Positions 44,314-53,321 of a stretch of DNA of 64,000 bases are shown piece by piece. The stretch spans positions 124,001 to 188,000 of the forward strand of contig DATLJD010000014.1 in NCBI GenBank assembly GCA_035539135.1, in the 5' to 3' direction. The translations under genes and the position numbers were made by a program. Source of the DNA: JABFWF01 sp035539135. GTDB taxonomy: Bacteria > Pseudomonadota > Gammaproteobacteria > Xanthomonadales > Xanthomonadaceae. The notes under the pieces were generated by a model. The model was given only the letters and a program-made list of their open reading frames with translations. It was not told the DNA's origin and made no database searches. The first letter of the stretch is position 1, and every line of letters begins with the position of its first letter.

Positions 44314-45071
44314 GCCGCGAACCCGTCCTTCCAGCGCCGCAGCGCGGCGAAGGCTTCCACCCGATCGGCCGGAGGCTGGCCGAGGTGGGCGGCGATCGCC
44401 GCGCGTACCGGCGTGGCGTCCACGCGCAGGAAGGGATTGCACGCGCGCTCTCCGGCCAGGGTGGAGGGCAGGGTGGGTCGGTCGGCTTGGCGCATGGCGG
44501 CGGCGTCCTCGGTACGGCGGCGCAGGGCCGGGTTGTCGGGGTCGACCACGCGCGCGAAGGCGGCGTTGGCCAGGGTGTATTCGTGCCCGCAGCAGACGCG
44601 GGTGTCGTCCGGCAGCGCGGACAGGCGGTCGAGGGAGGCCAGCATCTGCGCCGGCGAGCCTTCGAACAGCCGGCCGCAGCCCAGGCTGAAGAGGGTGTCG
44701 CCGCAGAACAGGTGGCCGTGGCCGACGAAGGCGAGGTGGCTGCGGGTATGCCCCGGCACGGCCAGCACCTGGAACCGCCAGGGCGGGCAGTCTACGACGT
44801 CGCCGTCGGCGACCCGCGTGAAGGGCAGGTGGATGCGGTCGTCGTCCGGCCCGTACACGGGCAGCCCCGGCCAGCGCTCGAGCAGGGCGGCGGCGCCGCC
44901 GATGTGGTCGGCATGGTGGTGGGTCAGCAGCAGCAGCGCCGGGCGCAGCCCGGCCTCGGCGGCGGCGAGGACCGGGCCGGCTTCGCCGGGGTCGACCACC
45001 ACCGCACCGTCGCCGGCGGCCAGCGTCCAGATGTAGTTGTCGGCGAAGGCGGGCAGCGGCTGCAGGCGCAT
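44310..45071 (-). CDS. gloB: Hydroxyacylglutathione hydrolase (glyoxalase II)
   Basis: A 253-residue metallo-beta-lactamase-fold thioesterase that releases D-lactate and glutathione from S-lactoylglutathione, detoxifying methylglyoxal. The metal motif is THHHADH (H51, H53, D55, H56), followed by VPGHTRSHLAFV, FCGDTLFSLGCGRLFEG and CCGHEYTLANAAFA. The C-terminal glutathione-binding part (NPFLRVD) is complete. It is divergent from the methyltransferase-like gene with 38 bp between starts, and its stop overlaps the mltD-like start. Confidence 0.95.
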   Translation of the reverse strand: MRLQPLPAFADNYIWTLAAGDGAVVVDPGEAGPVLAAAEAGLRPALLLLTHHHADHIGGAAALLERWPGLPVYGPDDDRIHLPFTRVADGDVVDCPPWRFQVLAVPGHTRSHLAFVGHGHLFCGDTLFSLGCGRLFEGSPAQMLASLDRLSALPDDTRVCCGHEYTLANAAFARVVDPDNPALRRRTEDAAAMRQADRPTLPSTLAGERACNPFLRVDATPVRAAIAAHLGQPPADRVEAFAALRRWKDGFAA

Positions 45072-45109
45072 CGGCGAAACGATCCGGCGCGGCCGGCCCG
45101 GCCGCTAGA

Positions 45110-45769
45110 ATGCCGACCATGCCCGCCCGCTCCCCCACCGGTCAACCCGCCCGCGCTCGCGCCTGGTTCGCGTCCGCCGCCGGCCGGGCGGTGCTGGCGA
45201 GCGAGACGGGGGCGATCCGCGCCGCCCTCGCCGAACGCCCGGGACAGGCCTGGCTGTGGTTGACCATGGACCCTGAGCCCGGCGTGGGCGAAGGCCGCGG
45301 CCTGGTCCTGCAGGCGGAGGCGGGCGGCTGGCGGGGCCCGGTGCGCTGCGCACTGCCGCTGCCGCTGGCCAACGAATCGGTGGCCGCGGTCGTGCTCCAG
45401 CACAGCACCGGCGGCCGCCGCGGCAGCGCCCTGCTGGAAGAGTGCGCGCGGGTGCTGGTGCCGGGCGGGCGGCTGGCGCTGTTCGGGCTCAATCCGTTCT
45501 CGCCCTACCACGCGCGCTGGATGGGAAGCCGCCCGGGCGCGGCCGAGCCCAGCCTGTGGCGGCGGCGCCTGCGCGCGGCCGGCCTGCACCCGGACGGCGT
45601 TTCGCTCGGGCTCGGGCCGCGCTGGCGGATCGGCGTGGACCCGGTCGTGCAGGAGGGCCCCGGCCTGCGCGCCGCCTGGCTGCTGCGCGCGGAGAAGCGC
45701 GCGCTGCCGCTGACCCCGGTCCGCGTGCGCCCGCGTCCGATCCTCGCCGAAGGCGTGCCGGCCGCATGA
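45110..45769 (+). CDS. SAM-methyltransferase-like protein
   Basis: A 219-residue protein of the family usually found between gloB and rnhA, annotated as a class I methyltransferase. The second half of the Rossmann fold is visible (ECARVLVPGGRLALFGLNPFSPYHARW), but the glycine-rich SAM loop (E/DxGxGxG) is absent; the first part has only AWLWLTMDPEPGVGEGRG. Activity is therefore uncertain. The ATG at 45110 is used; a second at 45119 is possible. Its stop overlaps the rnhA start (ATGA). Confidence 0.75.
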   Translation: MPTMPARSPTGQPARARAWFASAAGRAVLASETGAIRAALAERPGQAWLWLTMDPEPGVGEGRGLVLQAEAGGWRGPVRCALPLPLANESVAAVVLQHSTGGRRGSALLEECARVLVPGGRLALFGLNPFSPYHARWMGSRPGAAEPSLWRRRLRAAGLHPDGVSLGLGPRWRIGVDPVVQEGPGLRAAWLLRAEKRALPLTPVRVRPRPILAEGVPAA

Positions 45770-46230
45770 GCGCACGCAAGCAGGTCGAGGCGCACACCGA
45801 CGGCGCCTGCCTCGGCAATCCCGGGCCGGGCGGCTGGGCGGCGCTGCTGCGCTGGCGCGGGCAGGAGCGCGAGCTGGTCGGCGCGGAGGCGATGACGACC
45901 AACAACCGGATGGAGTTGATGGGCGCGATCGCCGCGCTCGAGGCGCTGCGCGAGCCCTGCGACGTCATGCTGCAGACCGACTCGCAGTACGTCCGCCAGG
46001 GCATCACCGAGTGGATGCCGAACTGGGTCCGCCGCAACTGGCGCACCGCCGCCGGCGAGCCGGTCAAGAACCGCGACCTGTGGGAGCGCCTGCACGCGGC
46101 GACCCTGCGCCACCGCATCGAGTGGCGCTGGGTGAAGGGCCACAGCGGCGATCCCGACAACGAGCGCGTGGACAAGCTCTCGCGCGACGCCGCCTTCGGC
46201 ATCCGCCAGCGGATGGCGCTGGAGGAGTGA
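45766..46230 (+). CDS. rnhA: Ribonuclease HI
   Basis: A 154-residue endonuclease that removes RNA from RNA-DNA hybrids. The acidic catalytic residues are D12 (HTDGACLGNPGPGGW), E50 (NNRMELMGAI), D72 (QTDSQYV) and D136 (DNERVDKLS), with H126 (VKGHSGD). Length and residues match E. coli RNase HI. It starts in a 4-base overlap with the upstream gene and precedes dnaQ by 154 bases. Confidence 0.97.
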   Translation: MSARKQVEAHTDGACLGNPGPGGWAALLRWRGQERELVGAEAMTTNNRMELMGAIAALEALREPCDVMLQTDSQYVRQGITEWMPNWVRRNWRTAAGEPVKNRDLWERLHAATLRHRIEWRWVKGHSGDPDNERVDKLSRDAAFGIRQRMALEE

Positions 46231-46384
46231 CCGGATCGCCTGCGCGCGCGTGACCGCTGCGCGCGATCCGTGAACGCGAGGTGGGCGTGGGCGCCGCGGG
46301 ATGCCACACTGTGCGCGCCGCGCGGGAGCGGCGGGCCACCGGTGGCCGATTCCCGCGCCCGCCGCCACCGCTTCCGCGAGCTGC

Positions 46385-47122
46385 ATGCGCCAGATCGTCC
46401 TCGATACCGAAACCACCGGCCTGTCCTGGGACAAGGGCCACCGCGTCGTCGAGATCGGCTGCGTGGAGCTGGTGGAGCGCCGGCCGACCGGGCGCACCTT
46501 CCACCGCTACCTCAACCCGGAACGCGACTTCGAGGCGGGCGCGCAGGAAGTCACCGGGCTGACCCTCGAGTTCCTCGCCGACAAGCCGAAGTTCGCCGAG
46601 GTCGTCGACGAGTTCCTCGCCTTCATCGATGGCGCGGAACTGATCATCCACAACGCCGCGTTCGACCTCGGCTTCCTCGACGCGGAGCTCGCGCGGATCG
46701 GCGTGCACCTGGGTTGCGTGCGCGACCGCTGCAACGTCGAGGACTCGCTGGAGATGGCGCGCCAGCGCTTCCCCGGCCAGCGCAATTCGCTGGACGCGCT
46801 GTGCCGCCGGCTCGGCGTGGACAACGCGCACCGCCAACTGCACGGCGCGCTGCTCGATGCCCAGCTGCTCGCCGAGGTCTACCTTGCGCTGACGTCGGGG
46901 CAGGGCGAGATCGGCTTCGAGGCGGCCGCCGAGGGCGCGCAGGCGGCGACCGTGGTGTTCGAGGCCACCACGCACGCGGCGCGGCCGCTGATCGCGGTAG
47001 CGGCCGAGGAACTCGCCGCCCACGAAGCGCGCCTGGCCGTTCTGCGCAAGAAGGCGGGGCGTGCACTGTGGGATGCGCTGGCCGCGCCGAGCGAGGAAGG
47101 GGTGGCGCTGGAACCTGCCTGA
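46385..47122 (+). CDS. dnaQ: DNA polymerase III epsilon subunit, 3'-5' proofreading exonuclease
   Basis: A 245-residue proofreading subunit. The DEDDh motifs are D7/E9 in RQIVLDTETTGLSW, the Asp in IIHNAAFDLGFLDAEL, and the HxxxxD in HGALLDAQLLAEVYLAL. The C-terminal segment that binds the alpha subunit is present but Ala-rich. The ATG at 46385 gives the standard MRQIVLDTE start. In E. coli rnhA and dnaQ are divergent; here they are in tandem, as in other Xanthomonadaceae. Confidence 0.96.
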   Translation: MRQIVLDTETTGLSWDKGHRVVEIGCVELVERRPTGRTFHRYLNPERDFEAGAQEVTGLTLEFLADKPKFAEVVDEFLAFIDGAELIIHNAAFDLGFLDAELARIGVHLGCVRDRCNVEDSLEMARQRFPGQRNSLDALCRRLGVDNAHRQLHGALLDAQLLAEVYLALTSGQGEIGFEAAAEGAQAATVVFEATTHAARPLIAVAAEELAAHEARLAVLRKKAGRALWDALAAPSEEGVALEPA

Positions 47123-47163
47123 TCGCGCGCACTCCGTGGAGAGCCCGTCGGCAGACCGCGAAT

Positions 47164-47188
47164 GGATTCCGGGTTTTTTGCCGGAATG
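47164..47188. repeat. Short extragenic hairpin between dnaQ and the PP2C gene
   Basis: ATTCCGG / CCGGAAT arms with a T-rich loop (47166-47187), followed by TGACG. It resembles the GGATTCCGG...CCGGAATGACG extragenic palindromes of this family, and could also end transcription of the converging genes. Confidence 0.55.
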
Positions 47189-47198
47189 ACGTCAGGCG

Positions 47199-47903
47199 CT
47201 AGTGCCGGCGCACCAGCACCACGGTGACGTTGTCCGAGCCGCCGCCGTCCAGCGCGGCGGCGACCAGCCCGTCCACGCATTCCTGCGCGCTGCACTCGGT
47301 GTGCGCCAGCACGCGTGAGATCGCGCCGTCGTCGACTTCCTCGGTCAGGCCGTCGCTGCAAAGCAGCAGCTGCATGCCCGGGCGCAGTTCGCCGGCCATG
47401 GTCTCGACGTTGAGCGCCTGCGGGTCGGTCACGCCCAGCGCCTGGGTGACCACGTTGCGGTGCGGGTGGCTGCGCGCCTGCTCGACGCTGATCGCGCCCT
47501 GGCGGATCAGCTCCTGCACGTAGCTGTGGTCCTGCGACAGCTGCGCGAGCTGGCCGTCGCGCCACAGGTAGACCCGGCTGTCGCCGACCCACGCCACCTC
47601 GAAGCGGTTGCCGGTCACCCGCGCCGCGACCACCGTGGTGCCCATCGGCAGCGCGTCGTTGCGCTTCTTCGAGGTGCGGATGATTTCCTCGTCGGCGATC
47701 CGGATCGCCTGCGCCAGCGGCGTGCCCTGGCGGATCTCGCGCACGATCGCCTCGCGCGCCAGCGCGCTGGCGACCTCGCCGTACTCGTGGCCGCCCATGC
47801 CGTCGGCCACCAGCCACAGCCCCAGCTCGCTGTCGCCGTAATAGGTGTCCTCGTTCAGCTCGCGCCGCAGGCCGACATGGGTCAGGTGTCCGAACTCGAT
47901 CAT
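47199..47903 (-). CDS. PP2C-type serine/threonine protein phosphatase
   Basis: A 234-residue metal-dependent phosphatase. Motifs: THVGLRRELNEDTYYGD (metal-binding Glu-Asp), LWLVADGMGGHEYGEVAS, MGTTVVAARV, WVGDSRVYLWRDGQL, LLLCSDGLTEEVDD and SDNVTVVLVRRH. All five acidic metal ligands are in place. No partner kinase is nearby. I use the ATG at 47903 (MIEFGHLTHVG); the longer in-frame form is low-complexity. It may act in type VI secretion or general signalling, but nothing here decides this. Confidence 0.92.
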   Translation of the reverse strand: MIEFGHLTHVGLRRELNEDTYYGDSELGLWLVADGMGGHEYGEVASALAREAIVREIRQGTPLAQAIRIADEEIIRTSKKRNDALPMGTTVVAARVTGNRFEVAWVGDSRVYLWRDGQLAQLSQDHSYVQELIRQGAISVEQARSHPHRNVVTQALGVTDPQALNVETMAGELRPGMQLLLCSDGLTEEVDDGAISRVLAHTECSAQECVDGLVAAALDGGGSDNVTVVLVRRH

Positions 47904-47984
47904 GCGGGCGTCTGCGGGGGGTTCCTTTGGCCGAACGCAATCCTGCCGGCGGCCCGGCCTCGGCCGCAACTTCCAGCGATCCGC

Positions 47985-48013
47985 TTGTCTACCCCGGACC
48001 CGCCCCGTATCAT
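47985..48013 (+). promoter_or_regulatory. Predicted sigma-70 promoter of tRNA-Ser(CGA)
   Basis: TTGTCT and TATCAT are 17 bp apart, about 34 bases before the tRNA 5' end. Confidence 0.65.
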
Positions 48014-48047
48014 TGCGGCCCCTTCCGCGTGCGGAAGGCAGACCACC

Positions 48048-48139
<92 letters not shown>

Positions 48140-48146
48140 AAAGAAA

Positions 48147-48174
48147 ACGGGCCCTCGCGGCCCGTTTTTTTTTT
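48147..48174 (+). terminator. Terminator of tRNA-Ser(CGA)
   Basis: A perfect 7-bp stem ACGGGCC / GGCCCGT followed by ten T. Confidence 0.85.
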
Positions 48175-48205
48175 CTGGCGAGGGGGTGCGTGGACGACCC
48201 CACCC

Positions 48206-48290
48206 GGGTTCGACGCATCGGCAGGAAGCCGATCCGGACAGCCGCAGGCTGCCCCGCGCGCAGCGCGGGGTGAGGCACATGGATGGCCGA
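48206..48290 (+). repeat. Three-hairpin element T1 next to tRNA-Ser(CGA)
   Basis: Starting at a T-loop-like GGGTTCGAC, the element forms three hairpins: 48217-48233 (ATCGG / CCGAT), 48239-48251 (CAGCC-GCA-GGCTG) and 48252-48270 (CCCCGCGC-GCA-GCGCGGGG). A GGC-A-CATGGATG-GCC palindrome follows. A homologous element with different but still paired arms lies beside the other tRNA-Ser at 58127-58235. No coding sequence is supported. Confidence 0.7.
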
Positions 48291-48344
48291 ATCGATCCCA
48301 CCCTCTCCGCCAGAAAAAACGGGCCCAATGGCCCGGCTTTTTTT
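48288..48344 (+). pseudogene. Duplicated 3' end of tRNA-Ser with a second terminator
   Basis: CGAATCGATCCCACCCTCTC then CGCCA repeats the T-loop, T-stem and acceptor 3' half of the tRNA-Ser 150 bp upstream, with three extra bases in the T-arm. It is followed, as in the intact gene, by an A-rich spacer and a hairpin terminator (stem CGGGCC / GGCCCG at 48320-48335, seven T). Only the 3' fragment is present, so it is not a functional tRNA. Confidence 0.8.
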
Positions 48345-48370
48345 GCCGGCCGCGCGGGTGGCGGGCGCGT

Positions 48371-48468
48371 CGGGTGGGAGAGGTGGGCAGGACCGTATGC
48401 GCCATGGATGGCGCATCCGAGCCTCCATGGATGGATTCACGGCGTGTCCTGCCCACCTCTCCCGCCCG
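48371..48468. repeat. Nested palindrome R3, copy of the repeat at 14.85 kb
   Basis: The outer arms at 48371-48393 and 48446-48468 are 23 bp with one T/G position. The central perfect palindrome ATGCGCCAT-GG-ATGGCGCAT is identical to that of R2, as is almost the whole inner region. It lies between the tRNA-Ser fragment and the alanine racemase gene. No coding sequence is supported. Confidence 0.8.
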
Positions 48469-48563
48469 GCGCGCTCGCAGGTCGCCCCGATGCTGGACCC
48501 GCCACGATGATGGGACGCGAGCCGGCCCAACCGCCGCCGCCCGTGCGCTGGCAAAATTCGCCG

Positions 48564-49655
48564 ATGGCCCGACCGACTTCCGCCACCATCCACACCGACG
48601 CGCTGCGCCACAACCTCGCCGAGGTGCGCCGGCGCGCGCCGGACAGCCGGGTCATGGCGGTGGTCAAGGCCGACGGCTACGGCCACGGCCTGGAGCGGGT
48701 GGCCCGCGCCCTCGGCGGCGCCGATGCCTTCGGCGTGGCCGCGCTGTCGGACGCCGAGCGCCTGCGCGCCGCCGGCCTGTCGCAACCGGTCGTGTTGCTG
48801 TCGGGCTTCAACGAGCCAGGCGACATCGACCAGCTGCGCCGGCTCAACGTCGAGACGGTGGTCCACCATGCGGTGCAGCTGGAAATGCTGGAGCAGGCGC
48901 CGGCGGGCGAGCCGGTGCGTTGCTGGCTCAAGCTCGACACCGGCATGCACCGGCTCGGTTTCCCGCTGGAGGACGTGCGCGCCGTCCACGCGCGACTCGC
49001 GGCGATACCGGCGGTGGCCGACGACATCGTGCTGATGAACCACTTCGCGAGTTCCGACGAGTTCGCGGATTCGCCCTCGCAGGGGCGGCAGACGCGCGCG
49101 CAGCTGGCGGCCTTCGCCCAGGCCACGGCGGGCCTGCCGGGCGCGCGCTCGCTCGCGAACTCCGCGGCCGTGCTCGGCTGGCCGCAGGCGCACGCGGACT
49201 GGGTGCGGCCGGGCGGGGCGCTGTACGGCATCTCGGTGGTGGAGGGCCGCAGCGGCGCCGACTTCGGCCTGCGCCCCGCGATGACCCTGGCCACCCGCCT
49301 GATCGCGGTCAACCGCGTGCGCAAGGGCGAGTGCATCGGTTACTCGGCGACCTGGCAGTGCCCGGAGGACATGCCGGTCGGGGTCGCCGCGATCGGTTAC
49401 GGCGACGGCTATCCGCGGCACGCGCCGGCCGGCACGCCGGTGCTGGTCAACGGCCGTCGCGCCGCGATCGTCGGCCGTGTCTCGATGGACCTGATCACGA
49501 TCGACCTGCGCGGCCAGCCGGACGCGCGGCCCGGCGATCCGGTCGTGCTGTGGGGCGAGGGCCTGCCTGTGGAAACCGTCGCCGCCGCCGCCGGCACCAT
49601 CGGCTACGAGCCGGTGTGCTCGATCACCCGGCGGGTGCGCTTCGTCGAGAACTGA
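48564..49655 (+). CDS. alr: Alanine racemase
   Basis: A 363-residue PLP enzyme that interconverts L- and D-alanine for peptidoglycan. The PLP lysine is K35 (AVVKADGYGHG), the catalytic tyrosine is Y260 (GECIGYSATW), and GYGDGYPRHAPAGTPVLVNG and RVSMDLITIDL are family signatures. The ATG at 48564 gives MARPTSATIHTDALRHNLAE, a standard start; the frame is open far upstream through repeats but those residues are not protein-like. A D-Ala-D-Ala dipeptidase lies elsewhere in this window, but the two are 44 kb apart. Confidence 0.95.
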   Translation: MARPTSATIHTDALRHNLAEVRRRAPDSRVMAVVKADGYGHGLERVARALGGADAFGVAALSDAERLRAAGLSQPVVLLSGFNEPGDIDQLRRLNVETVVHHAVQLEMLEQAPAGEPVRCWLKLDTGMHRLGFPLEDVRAVHARLAAIPAVADDIVLMNHFASSDEFADSPSQGRQTRAQLAAFAQATAGLPGARSLANSAAVLGWPQAHADWVRPGGALYGISVVEGRSGADFGLRPAMTLATRLIAVNRVRKGECIGYSATWQCPEDMPVGVAAIGYGDGYPRHAPAGTPVLVNGRRAAIVGRVSMDLITIDLRGQPDARPGDPVVLWGEGLPVETVAAAAGTIGYEPVCSITRRVRFVEN

Positions 49656-49775
49656 CGCGGGGCGTCCCGTGCACGGCCCGCGCGTGATGCCGGTCGCCAC
49701 GGACTGTGCGCCGTTTCGCGGGGCGAGCAATGTCGCGGCATGGGGCGCCCGGAGCGCGAAGCCGCGCACAACTTG

Positions 49776-49804
49776 CTGACGCCGCGGTCGCTATACAGCG
49801 TCAG
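49776..49804. promoter_or_regulatory. Inverted repeat before the GGDEF-EAL gene
   Basis: CTGACGC and GCGTCAG arms are separated by 15 bases and lie about 30 bp before the likely start at 49835. No T run follows, so it is more like an operator or RNA hairpin than a terminator. Confidence 0.35.
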
Positions 49805-49834
49805 GGCGCCGAAGCCCGGAAACAGGCGAGCGGG

Positions 49835-52800
49835 ATGCCCGCGACGGGAAGCGCGACGACATCGCGATGGACGGCAGTGCGTGATGCCTCGGGCGTGGCC
49901 CTGGCCGCGGGTGCGCTCGCCTGGCTGTCGTGGGCGGTCGAACGCGCACTGAACGACGGCGCGCTGCCGTGGCTGGGCAACGGCCTGCTGCTCGCCCTGG
50001 CCCTGCGCGCGCCACGGGCGGCGCGCTGGTGGCTGCCGCTCGGACTGTTGACCGGACTCGCGATCCGCGGCGTGCTGGGCCTGCCCTGGCCCCTGGCCGG
50101 CGCGTTCGCGGCCGCCGATGCGATCGAAGTGTTGCTGCCCTGGGTGTTGCTGCGCGCCGACGATTCGCGCGTGGGCGGCAACGGCTTGCGCGGCGGCCTG
50201 CTGGCGGCCGCGCTGCTCGCGCCGATCCCAGCGGCGGCGGTGGCTGCCTTCGCAGGCACCCACCTCGGCGGTCTGGCGCTGGACGCCACCGCGCGTGGCT
50301 GGTGGCTCGGCCATGCATTCGGCCTGCTGCTCGTGTTGCCGCCGGCGCTGGCGTGGTCGACGCCGGCCTGGCGCGCGTTGCGCGCGCACCTGCCGGCGGT
50401 GTTCGCCGCCACGGCGGCCGGGGGCGGCATTGCCTGGTTGGCGTCTTCGAATTCGTTCGCGGTGCTGCTGCTGGTGCCGGTGCTGGTGCTAGCGGGGCGC
50501 CGGGCCGGCGGGCTCGGCGTGGCCGTTGCGGCGACGCTCGCCGCCGTGTGCTGCGCTGCCTGGGTGGCGCGCCTGGGCGGCACGCCGCTGACCGCGCTGC
50601 TGCCTTCGCCCGCGTTGCAGCTCGGCGCGGCGGCGGCGTTGCTCGGCTTCGCGCCGTGGCGCGCGGCGTCGCTGCGCGAACGGATCGCCGACGCGCAGGC
50701 GGGTGCGGAGCTGGCGAACGCGCGCCTGCAGTCCTTCGTCGCCCACGCACCGGTGCTGCTCGCGCGGGTCGGCCGCGACCTGCGGGTGCGCGAAGCCAAC
50801 GCCGCCTGGCTGCAGTGGCTGGGCCGCGAGGCGGACACGGTGCATGGGCGGCGTCTGCAGGAGGTGTTCGCGGAAGCCGACGCGCAGCGTATCGTCAGCC
50901 GCCTGCAGCGCGCCTTCGCCGGCCAGGCGCAGGCCTTCGAGCTGGTGTTCGCCGATGGCCGCGCGCTGCAGTTGCGCGCGCAGCCGGAATTCGACGCCGA
51001 GGGCGCGCTCGACGGCGCGGTGCTGTTCGGCGAGGACCGCGCCTGGCGCCGCCAGGTCGCGCAGGAGCTGGAGACGCTGCTGGCGGCCGCCGATCCCATG
51101 TTGCTGCTGGACGGCGACGGCCGCATCGTGCGCGCGAATGCTTCCGCCGCGAGCCTGCTGGGCATGCAACGGGAGCTGCTGGTCCAGCTGCCGGCCGATC
51201 AGTTGCTCGCGCCGCAGGCGCGCGCCGGCTTCGCCGCCGCGCTGGCGCAGGCGCGCGTCGCCGACGCGCCGGTGGCGCTGGAGGCGGTCGAGGCGCGCCG
51301 CGGCGAAAGCGGCCGCCTCCTGCTCGACCTGCGCTGCACCCGCCTGCAGCACGACGGCCAGGCGCTGGTCGCGCTGGCCCTGCGCGACGCCAGCGCGCAG
51401 GCCGAACTGGCGCGCGCGCTGGAGCAGGCCCAGGCCGGCGCCGACGCGACCCTGCAGGCGGTCGCCGACGCCGTCGTCGCCTGCGACGCAGCGCGCCGGA
51501 TCACCGCCTTCAACCCGGTCGCCGAGGCGCTGACCGGCTGGACTTGCGCCGAGGCGCTGGGCCAGCCCGCGCAGCAGGTGCTGCGGCTGGTGCGCGACGA
51601 GGCCGGGACGCCGGCGCCGTTGCCGCTGGAGGTGGTGATCGCCGGCAACCGCGCCGCGGTCGCGCAGGAGGCGGCGATGCTGCTGCGCCGCGACGGCAGC
51701 CGCCTGCCGGTGCAGGCCATCGCGCAGCCGGTGCGCGACGCGCTGGGCATGGTGACCGGCGGGGTGATGGCGTTGCGCCAGTACAACGAAGTGCGCGAGA
51801 TGGCGCAGAAGATGACGCACCTCGCCCAGCACGACTACCTGACCGACCTGCCCAACCGCGTGCTGCTGCAGGACCGCCTGAACCAGGCGCTGGCGATGAT
51901 CGACCGCGGCGCGAAGGGCGCGTTGCTGTTCCTCGACCTCGACTTCTTCAAGCAGATCAACGACAGCATCGGCCACCACGCCGGCGACCGCGTGTTGCAG
52001 GAAGTCGCGCGCCGTTTGAAGGAGAACGTGCGCGCCGACGACACCGTCAGCCGCCAGGGCGGCGACGAGTTCGTGCTGCTGCTGGTGCGCCTGGCCGACC
52101 CGCGCGACGCCGCGCGCGTGGCCGAGAAGCTGATCCAGTCGATCGAACAGCCGATCGAGTTCGAAGGCCAGCAGCTGCGCGTCTCGGCCAGCATCGGCAT
52201 CGCCCTGTTCCCGCAGGACGGGCGCGACACCCAGACCCTGATGAAGCAGGCCGACACCGCGCTGTACCACGCCAAGGAAGCCGGGCGCGGCCGCTACAGC
52301 TATTTCACCGGGATCATGAGCGAGAAGGCCGAACAGCGCATGCGCATGGAGCACGACCTGCGCTTCGCGCTCGCCAACGACGACCTGTTCCTCGCCTTCC
52401 AGCCGAAGGTGACGCTGCCGGACGGGCGCATCACCGGCATCGAGGCGCTGGTGCGCTGGCGCCGCTGCGACACCGGCGAGGTGGTCGCGCCGGGCGATTT
52501 CATCCCGCTGGCGGAGGAGATCGGCCTGATCACCGCGATCGACGAGTGGGTGATGCGCGCGGCCTGCCGGCAGAACCGCGCTTGGCAGGACGCCGGGCTG
52601 CCGGCGATCCCGGTGTCGGTCAACGTCTCGCTGGCGCGCTTCGATCCGGAGCGGTTGCTGGCGAGTGTGGCCGCGGTGCTGGAGGAGACCGGGCTGGCGC
52701 CACAGTGGCTGGAGATCGAGTTCACCGAGAGCCAGATGTTCGCCCAGCTGGAGCGCGCGCAGGCGCTGATCGCGCAGCTCAAGGCATTGGGCGTGCAGGT

Positions 52801-53149
52801 CGCGATCGACGACTTCGGCACCGGCTATTCCGGCCTGAGCTACCTGATGCGCTATCGCTTCGACGTGCTCAAGATCGACCGTTCCTTCGTGCAGGGCCTG
52901 CCCCACGATCCGCGCAACAGTGCGATCGTGCAGGCAATCCTCGCGATGGCGCGCGCGCTCGACTACCGGGTGGTTGCCGAGGGCGTGGAGACCAGCGCCC
53001 AGGCCGACGCGCTGAGCGCTTACGGGTGCCGGGAGATGCAGGGGTTCCTCTACGGCGAACCGGTGCCGGCGGGCGAGTTCGCCGGCCTGCTGCGCCGCGG
53101 CGCGATCGTGTCCGGACGCGACTACGAGGCCTTCCCGCGCCGGGCGTAG
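49835..53149 (+). CDS. MASE1-PAS-GGDEF-EAL cyclic di-GMP protein
   Basis: A 1104-residue inner-membrane signalling protein. Residues about 15-290 hold eight or so hydrophobic helices of the MASE1 sensor type. Two or three PAS domains follow (about 310-425, 430-545 and 550-675; for example MLLLDGDGRIVRANASAASLLG and DAARRITAFNPVAEALTGWT). The GGDEF domain has an intact GGDEF motif at 742-746 and the start LTDLPNRVLLQDRL. The EAL domain has EAL at 870-872, VNVSLARF, DDFGTGYSGLSYL and KIDRSFVQGLP, so both synthesis and breakdown of c-di-GMP look possible. An RxxD inhibitory site is not clear. The start is uncertain: ATG 49835 follows AGGCGAGCGGG; a longer form to 49706 is open. The signal sensed is unknown. 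Confidence 0.92.
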   Translation: MPATGSATTSRWTAVRDASGVALAAGALAWLSWAVERALNDGALPWLGNGLLLALALRAPRAARWWLPLGLLTGLAIRGVLGLPWPLAGAFAAADAIEVLLPWVLLRADDSRVGGNGLRGGLLAAALLAPIPAAAVAAFAGTHLGGLALDATARGWWLGHAFGLLLVLPPALAWSTPAWRALRAHLPAVFAATAAGGGIAWLASSNSFAVLLLVPVLVLAGRRAGGLGVAVAATLAAVCCAAWVARLGGTPLTALLPSPALQLGAAAALLGFAPWRAASLRERIADAQAGAELANARLQSFVAHAPVLLARVGRDLRVREANAAWLQWLGREADTVHGRRLQEVFAEADAQRIVSRLQRAFAGQAQAFELVFADGRALQLRAQPEFDAEGALDGAVLFGEDRAWRRQVAQELETLLAAADPMLLLDGDGRIVRANASAASLLGMQRELLVQLPADQLLAPQARAGFAAALAQARVADAPVALEAVEARRGESGRLLLDLRCTRLQHDGQALVALALRDASAQAELARALEQAQAGADATLQAVADAVVACDAARRITAFNPVAEALTGWTCAEALGQPAQQVLRLVRDEAGTPAPLPLEVVIAGNRAAVAQEAAMLLRRDGSRLPVQAIAQPVRDALGMVTGGVMALRQYNEVREMAQKMTHLAQHDYLTDLPNRVLLQDRLNQALAMIDRGAKGALLFLDLDFFKQINDSIGHHAGDRVLQEVARRLKENVRADDTVSRQGGDEFVLLLVRLADPRDAARVAEKLIQSIEQPIEFEGQQLRVSASIGIALFPQDGRDTQTLMKQADTALYHAKEAGRGRYSYFTGIMSEKAEQRMRMEHDLRFALANDDLFLAFQPKVTLPDGRITGIEALVRWRRCDTGEVVAPGDFIPLAEEIGLITAIDEWVMRAACRQNRAWQDAGLPAIPVSVNVSLARFDPERLLASVAAVLEETGLAPQWLEIEFTESQMFAQLERAQALIAQLKALGVQVAIDDFGTGYSGLSYLMRYRFDVLKIDRSFVQGLPHDPRNSAIVQAILAMARALDYRVVAEGVETSAQADALSAYGCREMQGFLYGEPVPAGEFAGLLRRGAIVSGRDYEAFPRRA

Positions 53150-53321
53150 CGATCGCGGGCGTGCGTTCGCGTCCGGCGAACGCGCGGGAATCAGCACGCC
53201 GCCTGAGGCTTCCTGCGCGCTGCATGCCTGCCGGTGCCTGAACGCGGCTCGCGGCCGTCACCATGCGGCGACGCGATGCTGCTTAACTTGGCCGCGCATT
53301 CAGGACCCACGGAGACTTCCG

